Positions 1-6,115 of a stretch of DNA of 6,115 bases are shown here, piece after piece; the stretch's first letter is position 1, and the number at the start of each line of letters is the position of its first letter. The translations under genes and the position numbers were made by a program. The stretch is from NCBI GenBank assembly GCA_019114645.1, contig DXFC01000001.1, positions 1-6,115 of the forward strand, given 5' to 3'. The notes under the pieces were generated by a model. The model saw only the letters and a program-made list of their open reading frames with translations. It was not told the origin of the DNA and made no database searches. The stretch comes from Candidatus Halomonas stercoripullorum. Lineage in GTDB: Bacteria; Pseudomonadota; Gammaproteobacteria; Pseudomonadales; Halomonadaceae.

Positions 1-337
<337 letters not shown>

Positions 338-347
338 TCAGCATCGG

Positions 348-485
348 TCAAGCGTCAGAAACAACAACGCCCCGGCTGCACAGGGCAGGCCGGGGCGTCG
401 TGACAGGCGCGAAACCAGCAACGCAACCCATCGGGGCCACGTTACAAATACGTATAGAGCGGGAAGTGAAACGGTTGACTGACAT
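348..485 (-). CDS. Small ORF in the leuA leader (45 residues, unknown)
   Basis: I do not recognise this product. The ORF starts at ATG 485, has GAGG seven bases upstream, and runs 45 codons to TGA, ending 52 bases before leuA. The predicted peptide is Arg/Val/Cys-bearing, has no clear signal peptide or membrane segment, and has only one leucine, so it is not a second leucine-sensing peptide of the usual kind. It lies between the first terminator and leuA and its reading frame runs completely through the second hairpin (367-398); the Val codons GTT-GTT-GTT coincide with that hairpin's U-rich tail. If translated, ribosomes would block the hairpin. The fair Shine-Dalgarno match favours translation, but a chance ORF of this length in GC-rich DNA is quite possible. 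Confidence 0.3.
   Translation of the reverse strand: MSVNRFTSRSIRICNVAPMGCVAGFAPVTTPRPALCSRGVVVSDA
358..401 (-). terminator. Second GC-rich terminator-like hairpin upstream of leuA
   Basis: Positions 389-398 and 367-376 form a perfect 10-bp inverted repeat (ACGCCCCGGC / GCCGGGGCGT) with a 12-base loop. It can be lengthened to 13 bp with one G·U pair (364-401). On the minus strand it is followed by a U-rich tail, UGUUGUUU. The plus-strand flank has no T run, so it points toward leuA. The U tract is interrupted by G, so it may act as a weak terminator or pause site rather than a full stop. Confidence 0.6.
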
Positions 486-512
486 TTTAGTACCTCGACT
501 GACCTGACTTTG

Positions 513-537
513 AAAAATGCGACGCACAATGCATCGC
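513..537 (-). terminator. Intrinsic terminator after the leader peptide (attenuator)
   Basis: On the minus-strand RNA, GCGAUGCA (537-530) pairs with UGCGUCGC (526-519) across a three-base UUG loop. The stem has eight base pairs including one U·G. It is followed by A and a run of five U (517-513). The plus strand has no T run on the other side, so termination acts only toward leuA. Its place 11 bases behind the leader-peptide stop matches the attenuator of amino-acid operons. Confidence 0.75.
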
Positions 538-548
538 CCGGCGCTTGC

Positions 549-605
549 TTATAGGCCGGCTAGTAGTCGTAGGTTCAGGTCGAAGTAGCAAAATGTCGTG
601 TTCAT
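549..605 (-). CDS. leuL: leu operon leader peptide (18 residues, leucine-rich)
   Basis: This minus-strand ORF encodes MNTTFCYFDLNLRLLAGL and ends in TAA. Five of 18 residues are leucine (positions 10, 12, 14, 15, 18); the first codon is CTG and the other four are CTA. By contrast the six Leu codons in the visible part of leuA are CTG or TTG, with no CTA. A terminator hairpin starts 11 bases after the stop codon and leuA follows on the same strand. This is the signature of a leucine-sensing leader peptide analogous to E. coli leuL: scarcity of charged tRNA for CTA would stall the ribosome near the end of the peptide. There is no evident Shine-Dalgarno sequence before the ATG, and the probable transcription start lies within a few bases of it, so translation may be leaderless. 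The symbol is assigned by analogy of position and function, not by sequence homology. Confidence 0.8.
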   Translation of the reverse strand: MNTTFCYFDLNLRLLAGL

Positions 606-612
606 ACACGTT

Positions 613-641
613 AGATAATCAGTATGCGCCACCCCTGTCAA
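613..641 (-). promoter_or_regulatory. Candidate promoter of the leuA leader transcript
   Basis: The minus strand has a perfect -35 box TTGACA (641-636). The -10 is poor: either TTATCT (618-613) after a 17-base spacer and preceded by TGA like an extended -10, or GATTAT (620-615) after 15 bases, which matches the consensus at four of six positions. Both place the transcription start at about 605-608, at or just before the ATG of the leader peptide. The strong -35 and its position before the attenuator support it; the exact -10 is uncertain. Confidence 0.5.
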
Positions 642-654
642 GGCTTGATTGACA
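636..654 (+). promoter_or_regulatory. Palindrome over the leader promoter -35 (candidate operator)
   Basis: TGTCAA (636-641) and TTGACA (649-654) form an inverted repeat with seven bases between. Nested inside is TCAAG-G-CTTGA (638-648), also a perfect palindrome. The left half is the -35 box of the leuA leader promoter read on the minus strand. A dimeric repressor or activator could bind here and affect leuA, the divergent dehydrogenase gene, or both. No regulator can be named from this sequence. Confidence 0.3.
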
Positions 655-683
655 ACTCGTAACGCTAATACACCCACTACGCC

Positions 684-713
684 TTGCCCTTCCCGCTGTA
701 CACCACCTATTTT
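684..713 (+). promoter_or_regulatory. Weak candidate promoter for the dehydrogenase gene
   Basis: TTGCCC (684-689) and TATTTT (708-713) are separated by 18 bases; each matches its sigma-70 consensus hexamer at four of six positions. It would give a transcript starting near 720, about 65 bases before the gene. The upstream plus-strand TTGACA at 649-654 has no usable -10 at normal spacing. This is a low-confidence guess; nothing better is visible in 606-785. Confidence 0.2.
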
Positions 714-770
714 CAAACGAAATGGCACTTCTCACAGTCCAAGCCCTATCCGTCATGGCGTGCAATTGAA

Positions 771-776
771 AAGGAG
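771..776 (+). promoter_or_regulatory. Shine-Dalgarno site that fixes the dehydrogenase start
   Basis: AAGGAG ends nine bases before the ATG at 786. The reading frame stays open upstream to a TTG at 684, but that start has no ribosome binding site and would add 34 residues (Phe/Tyr/Lys/Ser-rich) not expected in this family. The ATG at 786 is therefore the chosen start. Confidence 0.85.
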
Positions 777-785
777 TTCAAAACC

Positions 786-1640
786 ATGAGCGACGAAAAG
801 CAGCCCCCACAGGAGCAGGCCCATCAGCCCGGTGACGAGTACAAGATGGATCCGCAACCGGAATATATCCGCGCAAGCTATCGTGGCACCGACAAGCTCA
901 AGGACAAGGTTGCCATCATTACCGGTGGCGACAGCGGGATTGGCCGCGCCGTGGCAGTGCACTACGCCCGCGAAGGTGCCGACTGCGTTATCGTGCATCT
1001 GGAAGAAGATACCGATGCCAGCAAAACCCAGGCACTGATCGAAGCGGAAGGCCGTCGCGGTCTGGTACTCAAGGGAGATGTGGGCGACCCGGCGTTCTGC
1101 CGCAAAATCGTCGAACGTACACTGCAGGAGTTCGGCAAGCTGAACATCGTGGTGCATAACGCCGCCGAACAATACGACTGGGACAACATCTGCGAGATTC
1201 CCGACGAGCAGCTGCTGCGAACCTTCCAGACCAATGTCTTCAGCCACTTCTACCTGACCAAGGCGGCCCTGCCCCACATGAGTGAAGGCGACACCCTGAT
1301 CTGTACCTCCTCGGTCAACGCCTTCAAGGGCAACCCCAGCCTGATTGACTACACCGCCACCAAGGGCGCCATCCAGGGTCTGGTACGCTCGCTGGCCGCG
1401 CCCCTGGCCGAGCAAAGAATTCGTATCAATGCCGTGGCCCCCGGCCCGGTATGGACACCCCTGATTCCGGCCAGTTTCCCCGCCGACAAGGTGGCCTCCT
1501 TTGGCGGCCAGGTGCCGATGAACCGCGCCGGCCAGCCCTCGGAAATGGGGCCAGCCTATGTTTACCTGGCCAGCGAAGAGTCCTCCTACATGAGCGGCCA
1601 AACGCTACATATCAACGGCGGCGTAGTTCTCAACACCTAG
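786..1640 (+). CDS. NAD(P)-dependent short-chain dehydrogenase/reductase, YghA / GSP39-like
   Basis: This 284-residue protein is a classical short-chain dehydrogenase of the subgroup with a hydrophilic N-terminal extension (E. coli YghA, Bacillus general stress protein 39). Residues 1-40 are the polar, Gln/Pro/Asp-rich extension. The Rossmann fold begins with KVAIITGGDSGIGR, nucleotide loop T46-GGDSGIG-R54. D98 in KGDVGD fits the adenine pocket and HNAAE (124-128) is the NAG-like motif. The catalytic tetrad is N150, S176, Y189 and K193 (YTATK). PG at 219-220 and the C-terminal GQTLHINGG (271-279) are typical. It should be a cytosolic oxidoreductase; the family is annotated with sugar alcohol, aldehyde or general carbonyl substrates, and the true substrate is unknown. 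Relatives are often stress-induced, but no stress promoter is clear here. It stands alone, divergent from the leuA leader and convergent with serB. Confidence 0.93.
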   Translation: MSDEKQPPQEQAHQPGDEYKMDPQPEYIRASYRGTDKLKDKVAIITGGDSGIGRAVAVHYAREGADCVIVHLEEDTDASKTQALIEAEGRRGLVLKGDVGDPAFCRKIVERTLQEFGKLNIVVHNAAEQYDWDNICEIPDEQLLRTFQTNVFSHFYLTKAALPHMSEGDTLICTSSVNAFKGNPSLIDYTATKGAIQGLVRSLAAPLAEQRIRINAVAPGPVWTPLIPASFPADKVASFGGQVPMNRAGQPSEMGPAYVYLASEESSYMSGQTLHINGGVVLNT

Positions 1641-1663
1641 GCAAACATGCCTGCAAAGACAAG
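1641..1663. other. Convergent gap between the dehydrogenase gene and serB
   Basis: Only 23 bases separate the two stop codons. The best inverted repeat is a 5-bp AGGCA/TGCCT around 1639-1652 with no T run on either side. I see no convincing terminator for either gene, so transcripts may overlap here or end inside the neighbouring coding region. Confidence 0.4.
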
Positions 1664-2902
1664 TCACTGCGCTGCACGGCTATCGTCCTTGAGATCTCCT
1701 TCGCGATAGCCCATCAGGTAGAGCACGGCGTCGAGGCCCAGGGTCGAGATTGACTGTCGCGCCTGGCTGCGCACCAATGGCTTGGCGCGATAAGCAATGC
1801 CGAGTCCGGCGGCCGCCAGCATTTTCAAGTCATTGGCGCCGTCGCCCACGGCGATGGTCTGCTCCATGCTGAAGCCTTCACGGGCGGCAATTTCACGCAA
1901 CAATTCCGCCTTGCGACTGGCATCAAGAATCGGCTCACGTACTTCACCGGTCACCTTGCCGTTCTCGATCACCAGTTCGTTGGCGTGAATCTCGTCGAAG
2001 CCAAGCCTCTGTTGCAAGTTGCGGGCAAAGTAAGTGAAACCACCGGAGAGAATCGCGGTACGGTAACCCAGCCGCTTGAGGTGGCGCATCAACCGCTCGA
2101 CGCCATCCATCAGCGGGAGCTCGTCGGCAATCTCGGCCAGCACCGCTTCATCAAGGCCCTCGAGCTTCGCCATGCGCTCACGGAAGCTCTGCTGGAAGTC
2201 CAGTTCACCACGCATGGCGCGCTCGGTAATTGCCGCCACTTCGGCGTAAACCCCGTGGCGCCGCGCCAACTCATCGATCACTTCGGCCTGGATCAGGGTC
2301 GAGTCCATATCGAAGCAGACCAGGCGACGGTGACGACGCCAGATCGAGTCTTCCTGTACGGCGATATCGACACCATGCATGGCCCCCAGCGCCAATGTTT
2401 TCTCGCGCAAGCTCTCGAGATCGACCTCGGCACCGCGCAGCCAGCACTCCACACAAGCGCCCTGCACATTGTGATGGCTGCGTGGCACGCCACCATCCAG
2501 CGATTCGCGCCCGGAGAGGCGATGAATCAGCTCCACGGTCAGGCCATACTCCGCGGTAAGGGCTCCCACCTCTGCCAGAATACCGGCCGGCAAGTGCGGC
2601 GCCAGCAAGGTCATAATCAGCCGTGGCTCGCCGGCCTGACCACTCCAGCGCTGATACTCCTCGGCGCTGACCTGTATCGCCTGCACGGCAAGGCCCAGAC
2701 TATCACCCGCCTCGGCTAGCGCTCCTTCCAGGTCGCTGTCGTGCTCCAAACCTACCAGCGCCTCCAGCGAGAGCATGCCGAAGGTGACACTCTGGTTGAT
2801 GTCGAGCAGCCGTGCGCCACTGCGCGCCATGGCCTGGCCCAGGCCGGCCAGTTGGCCGGGGCGTGCTGCGCCAGTGGCGCGAATCAGTACTCGTCGTGTC
2901 AT
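1664..2902 (-). CDS. serB: Phosphoserine phosphatase with long N-terminal regulatory region
   Basis: SerB hydrolyses O-phospho-L-serine to L-serine, the last step of serine synthesis, in the cytoplasm. The C-terminal half is a HAD phosphatase with all motifs present: motif I FDMDST with nucleophile D198 and acid/base D200, substrate-side E207, motif II ILSGGFT with S286, motif III K331, and motif [12 protein letters not shown] with D354 and D358. Residues 1-185 form two ACT-like units (about 4-80 and 93-175), as in the longer SerB proteins of pseudomonads and mycobacteria (SerB2); the E. coli enzyme, about 322 residues, is shorter. ACT units often bind amino acids, so serine feedback is plausible. 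The ATG overlaps the parC stop codon as ATGA (2899-2902), so translation is probably coupled to parC, and there is no strong Shine-Dalgarno sequence of its own. It looks complete at 412 residues and is the last gene of the parE-parC-serB unit. Confidence 0.96.
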   Translation of the reverse strand: MTRRVLIRATGAARPGQLAGLGQAMARSGARLLDINQSVTFGMLSLEALVGLEHDSDLEGALAEAGDSLGLAVQAIQVSAEEYQRWSGQAGEPRLIMTLLAPHLPAGILAEVGALTAEYGLTVELIHRLSGRESLDGGVPRSHHNVQGACVECWLRGAEVDLESLREKTLALGAMHGVDIAVQEDSIWRRHRRLVCFDMDSTLIQAEVIDELARRHGVYAEVAAITERAMRGELDFQQSFRERMAKLEGLDEAVLAEIADELPLMDGVERLMRHLKRLGYRTAILSGGFTYFARNLQQRLGFDEIHANELVIENGKVTGEVREPILDASRKAELLREIAAREGFSMEQTIAVGDGANDLKMLAAAGLGIAYRAKPLVRSQARQSISTLGLDAVLYLMGYREGDLKDDSRAAQ

Positions 2903-5151
2903 GTTTCCGCTTCCAGCCGGTCAACTTTCTGCAAGCCACGGGGCAGTTTGCTGCCGCGTCGGCCGCGCTCGCCGCGATAATAGTCCAGATCGCCAGCTTT
3001 AAGGGTCAGGTGGCGCTTGCCGGCATGCACGATCAGCGAAGCCCCGGCAGGCAGCAGCGCGACATCGCGCACCAACTCCTCCCGCCGCGCCGCCCGGGCA
3101 GCGGGAATATCGAGCATCTTGTTACCCTTGCCCCTGGCCATTTCGGGCAGCTGTTCCAGCGGGAACAGCAACAGCCGCCCCTCGTTGGAAACCGCCGCCA
3201 CCCAGATTTCCTCACCTTCCGGCACCCGCACCGGCGCCATCACACTACACCCCTGGGGCACCGTGAGCACCGCCTTGCCCGACTTGTTCTTGCCGGTCAG
3301 TTCCTCAAGTTTGGCCACAAAGCCGTAGCCGCCATCGCTGGCCAACAAGAAACGCGTCTCGGGGGCCGCCAGCATCAATCCGGCCATGCCGGCTCCCGCC
3401 ACCACATTGACCCGGCCGGTCACTGGTTCGCCCTGGCTCCTGGCGCTTGGCAAGTTATGCGCCGCCAGGGTGTAGGCGCGCCCGGTATCATCAAGCAGCA
3501 CCAGGGGCTGATTGGTCTTGCCCCGGGCCGCCAGGGCAAAGCTGTCACCGGACTTGAACGCCAGCCCCCGCGGATCGATATCATGCCCCTTGGCAGCACG
3601 AATCCAGCCCTTTTCGGAGAGCACCACGGTGATGGGATCGGCTCCCATCAGCTCGACCTCGGAGAGCGCACGGGCCTCTTCACGTTCGACAAGCGGCGAG
3701 CGACGGGCATCACCATGCTCGCTGGCGGCCTCGCGCAGCTCCTTCTCGATCAGGTCGGTCAGCTTGGCTTCACTGCCGAGCAGCGCCTTGAGCTGCTTGC
3801 GTTCGGCTTCAAGCGCGTCCTGCTCGCCGCGAATCTTCATCTCTTCGAGCTTGGCCAGGTGACGCAGGCGCAGCTCCAGAATCGCTTCGGCCTGCCGGTC
3901 GGAGAGCCCGAAAGCCTCCATCAGCGCACTCTTGGGCTCGTCCTCCTCGCGGATGATGCGGATTACCTCGTCGATATTGAGGTAGGCCGCCAACAGCCCT
4001 TCAAGAATATGCAGGCGGTCCTCGACCTTGCCCAGGCGATGCTCCAGACGCCGCCGCACGGTCTGGCGACGAAACGTCAGCCACTCATCCAGCAGGTGGG
4101 GCAGCGGCATCACTCGCGGCCGGCCATCGAGGCCAATCACGTTGAGATTGACGCGAATGTTCTTTTCCAGATCGGTGGTAGCGAACAGGTGCGCCATCAT
4201 CGCTTCGATATCGACCCGGTTGGAGCGCGGCTCGATCACCAGCCGGGTCGGCTCCTCATGGGTCGACTCATCGCGCAGGTCGGCCACCATGGGCAGCTTC
4301 TTGGCCTGCATCTGGGCGGCGATCTGCTCCAGCACCCTGGAACCGCTGACCTGGTAGGGCACGGCGGTAATCACCACCTTGCCCTCTTCCAGCTCATAGC
4401 GCGCCCGCATCTTCACCGAACCACGGCCACTCTCGTAGAGCTTGCGCAGATCGGCCCGGGGAGTAATGATCTCCGCCGCCGTGGGAAAGTCCGGTGCCGG
4501 CAGGTGCGCCATGAGGTCGGCCGTTGTGGCCTCCGGGTTGCGCAACAGATAGCAGGTCGCCTCCACCACTTCCTGCACGTTATGCGGGGGAATATCGGTC
4601 GCCATCCCCACGGCAATACCGGTCCCTCCATTGAGCAGTACGTGAGGCAGGCGTGCCGGCAGCACTACCGGCTCGTTCATGGTGCCGTCGAAATTGGGCG
4701 CCCAATCGACGGTACCCTGGCCCAGCTCGGCCAGCAGTACGTCGGCGAACTTTGACAACCGTGCCTCGGTGTAGCGCATCGCCGCGAACGATTTGGGATC
4801 GTCGGGGCTACCCCAGTTGCCCTGGCCATCCACCAGCGGGTAGCGGTAACTGAACGGCTGCGCCATCAGCACCATCGCTTTGTAACAGGCGCTGTCACCG
4901 TGGGGGTGGAACTTGCCCAGCACATCGCCAACGGTACGCGCCGACTTCTTGTATTTGGCACTGGCGGAAAGGGCCAGCTCGCGCATGGCGTAGACAATGC
5001 GCCGCTGCACCGGCTTCATGCCGTCGCCGATGTGCGGTAGTGCCCGGTCGAGAATGACGTACATCGAATAGTCGAGGTACGCCTTCTCGGTATACTCGCG
5101 CAGCGAAAGGCGCTCGACGTCGCCCTCCGCCACCTGGATATCCATGGTCAT
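2899..5151 (-). CDS. parC: DNA topoisomerase IV subunit A
   Basis: ParC is the DNA-breaking and rejoining subunit of topoisomerase IV (ParC2ParE2), which decatenates daughter chromosomes. The 750-residue length matches E. coli ParC (752). The breakage-reunion core begins with [19 protein letters not shown]. The QRDR helix is [14 protein letters not shown] (80-93), with S87 (E. coli S80) and K91 (E. coli E84). The catalytic Tyr is Y127 in [37 protein letters not shown] and [12 protein letters not shown] follow. A coiled-coil part lies around 380-490 and a beta-pinwheel C-terminal domain from about 500 to the end. Lys at 91 is unusual, since Glu is the common residue. The start at 5151 lies eight bases after the parE stop codon; GAGG lies 12 bases upstream, a long spacing, and ATG at codon 3 is an alternative start. 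It is followed by serB with a 4-bp overlap. Confidence 0.97.
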   Translation of the reverse strand: MTMDIQVAEGDVERLSLREYTEKAYLDYSMYVILDRALPHIGDGMKPVQRRIVYAMRELALSASAKYKKSARTVGDVLGKFHPHGDSACYKAMVLMAQPFSYRYPLVDGQGNWGSPDDPKSFAAMRYTEARLSKFADVLLAELGQGTVDWAPNFDGTMNEPVVLPARLPHVLLNGGTGIAVGMATDIPPHNVQEVVEATCYLLRNPEATTADLMAHLPAPDFPTAAEIITPRADLRKLYESGRGSVKMRARYELEEGKVVITAVPYQVSGSRVLEQIAAQMQAKKLPMVADLRDESTHEEPTRLVIEPRSNRVDIEAMMAHLFATTDLEKNIRVNLNVIGLDGRPRVMPLPHLLDEWLTFRRQTVRRRLEHRLGKVEDRLHILEGLLAAYLNIDEVIRIIREEDEPKSALMEAFGLSDRQAEAILELRLRHLAKLEEMKIRGEQDALEAERKQLKALLGSEAKLTDLIEKELREAASEHGDARRSPLVEREEARALSEVELMGADPITVVLSEKGWIRAAKGHDIDPRGLAFKSGDSFALAARGKTNQPLVLLDDTGRAYTLAAHNLPSARSQGEPVTGRVNVVAGAGMAGLMLAAPETRFLLASDGGYGFVAKLEELTGKNKSGKAVLTVPQGCSVMAPVRVPEGEEIWVAAVSNEGRLLLFPLEQLPEMARGKGNKMLDIPAARAARREELVRDVALLPAGASLIVHAGKRHLTLKAGDLDYYRGERGRRGSKLPRGLQKVDRLEAET

Positions 5152-5158
5152 AAGGGGG

Positions 5159-6115
5159 TCAGACCTCTATATCAGCCAGATTGCCGTAATCTTCGAGCCA
5201 GCTCTTGCGGTCGGCGGCACGCTTCTTGGCCAGCAGCATATCCATCATCTCCATGGTGCCGTCGTCCACCTCACGGGTGAGCTGCACCAGGCGCCGGGTC
5301 TCCACCGCCATGGTGGTTTCCCGTAGCTGCAGCGGGCTCATTTCACCCAGGCCCTTGAAGCGCTGTACGTTGGGCGTGCCCCGCTTGCCTTCCAGCTTGC
5401 GCAGAATGGCGGCCTTCTCGCTCTCGTCCAGGGCGTAGTGCACCTCCTTGCCCAGATCGATGCGATAGAGCGGCGGCATGGCCACGAACACATGGCCGGC
5501 ATCCACCAGCGCAGGGAAGTGCCGCACGAACAGCGCGCACAGCAGCGTGGCGATATGCAAACCGTCGGAGTCGGCGTCGGCGAGGATGCAGACCTTGTGG
5601 TAACGCAACTGGCTGAGGTCATTGCTGCCCGGTTCCATGCCCACCGCCACGGCAATGTCATGGACTTCCTGGGAGCCGTAGATCTCGTGGCTCTCCACTT
5701 CCCAGGTGTTGAGTATCTTGCCGCGCAGCGGCAGGATCGCCTGGGTCTCGCGGTTGCGCGCCTGCTTGGCGCTGCCACCGGCGGAATCCCCCTCGACCAG
5801 AAACAGCTCACTCTGGGCCGGGTCCTGGCCAGAACAGTCGGCCAGCTTGCCGGGCAGCGCCGGGCCGGCGGTGACCTTCTTGCGCACCACTTTGCGGGCA
5901 CTCTTCTGGCGCCGCTGGGCGGCGTTGATTACCAGTTCCGCCAGCGCTTCGGCCTGATCCACATGGTGGTTGAGCCACAGGGAAAAAGCGTCTTTGACCA
6001 CACTAGAGACGAAAGCCGCCACGGTGCGCGACGACAGTCGCTCCTTGGTCTGCCCCGCGAACTGCGGGTCGAGCATCTTCACCGACAGTACGTAAGCCAC
6101 CCGCTCCCACAAATC
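5159..6115 (-). CDS. parE: DNA topoisomerase IV subunit B, C-terminal part (gene runs off the right edge)
   Basis: ParE is the ATPase and TOPRIM subunit of topoisomerase IV. The visible 318 residues begin in frame at the window edge ([12 protein letters not shown]) and cover about the C-terminal half of a protein usually near 630 residues. The ATPase domain and true start are outside. The end of the transducer domain carries [12 protein letters not shown]. The TOPRIM domain shows [11 protein letters not shown] with E108 as the metal-binding Glu and ADADSDG with D180, D182 and D184. [13 protein letters not shown] forms the QRDR-like segment, followed by [11 protein letters not shown] and the conserved RFKGLGEM (252-259). 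The protein ends in LADIEV, typical of ParE rather than GyrB, and parC follows after a 7-bp gap, which confirms the assignment. A TTG inside the window (6112) could be mistaken for a start but lies within the conserved domain. Confidence 0.96.
   Translation of the reverse strand, partial: DLWERVAYVLSVKMLDPQFAGQTKERLSSRTVAAFVSSVVKDAFSLWLNHHVDQAEALAELVINAAQRRQKSARKVVRKKVTAGPALPGKLADCSGQDPAQSELFLVEGDSAGGSAKQARNRETQAILPLRGKILNTWEVESHEIYGSQEVHDIAVAVGMEPGSNDLSQLRYHKVCILADADSDGLHIATLLCALFVRHFPALVDAGHVFVAMPPLYRIDLGKEVHYALDESEKAAILRKLEGKRGTPNVQRFKGLGEMSPLQLRETTMAVETRRLVQLTREVDDGTMEMMDMLLAKKRAADRKSWLEDYGNLADIEV

Noticed and set aside
338..529. A 63-codon minus-strand frame in the leuA leader, hydrophobic in part
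   Set aside because: It starts inside the first terminator hairpin and has no ribosome binding site. The overlapping 45-codon frame from 485 has a better start signal, and even that is uncertain.
649..671. Plus-strand TTGACA (649-654) as the -35 of the dehydrogenase promoter
   Set aside because: The only A/T-rich hexamer following is TAATAC (666-671), just 11 bases away, and the sequence at 15-19 bases is C-rich. No usable -10 was found.
684..785. N-terminal extension of the dehydrogenase from a TTG at 684
   Set aside because: It has no ribosome binding site, and the ATG at 786 has AAGGAG at good spacing and gives the family's usual length.
753..1601. A 282-codon open frame on the minus strand
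   Set aside because: It is antisense to the dehydrogenase, which has a full catalytic tetrad and ribosome binding site. The antisense product shows no recognisable domain.
1985..2719. A 244-codon open frame on the plus strand
   Set aside because: It is antisense to serB, which contains all HAD phosphatase motifs; no ribosome binding site or known domain is seen.
2812..4755. A 647-codon open frame on the plus strand
   Set aside because: It lies antisense to parC and serB, whose protein sequences are unmistakable. Its product is His/Gln/Arg-rich and low in recognisable motifs, as expected from reading GC-rich genes on the opposite strand.

Overview
The window looks like chromosomal DNA of a GC-rich gammaproteobacterium. 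ParC and ParE resemble the Escherichia/Pseudomonas proteins, ParC numbering matches Pseudomonas (S87, residue 91, Y127), and leuA is of the long 'KYRPF...DLPDRQWPS' type. A Halomonadaceae (Halomonas-like) host fits best, but this is an inference from protein character. All recognised genes are of housekeeping type, and I see no mobile element, CRISPR array, tRNA or rRNA.

Layout. Positions 1-295 (minus) hold the 5' end of leuA, which runs out of the window on the left. Positions 296-612 (minus) form a long leuA leader. It has a promoter-like element, an 18-codon leader peptide with five leucines (four of them CTA codons), an intrinsic terminator just after its stop codon, a small ORF with a Shine-Dalgarno sequence, and a second GC-rich terminator-like hairpin before the leuA ribosome binding site. 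This is the most informative non-coding part of the window and reads as a leucine-responsive transcription attenuator, possibly with two stages. Positions 606-785 are the divergent intergenic region, with a palindrome over the leader promoter's -35 box. Positions 786-1640 (plus) encode an NAD(P)-dependent short-chain dehydrogenase of the YghA / general stress protein 39 type. After a 23-bp convergent gap come serB (1664-2902), parC (2899-5151) and the C-terminal half of parE (5159-6115), all on the minus strand.

How the genes work together. parE, parC and serB are packed as an operon transcribed parE to parC to serB, with a 7-bp gap and then a 4-bp ATGA overlap. ParE and ParC are the two subunits of topoisomerase IV, and SerB makes serine from phosphoserine. 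leuA commits carbon to leucine synthesis, and its leader couples transcription to supply of charged leucyl-tRNA. The dehydrogenase is an independent unit with its own ribosome binding site. ParC carries Lys at position 91, where Glu is usual in related proteins; this equals the E84K position of E. coli ParC and is a candidate quinolone-resistance change.
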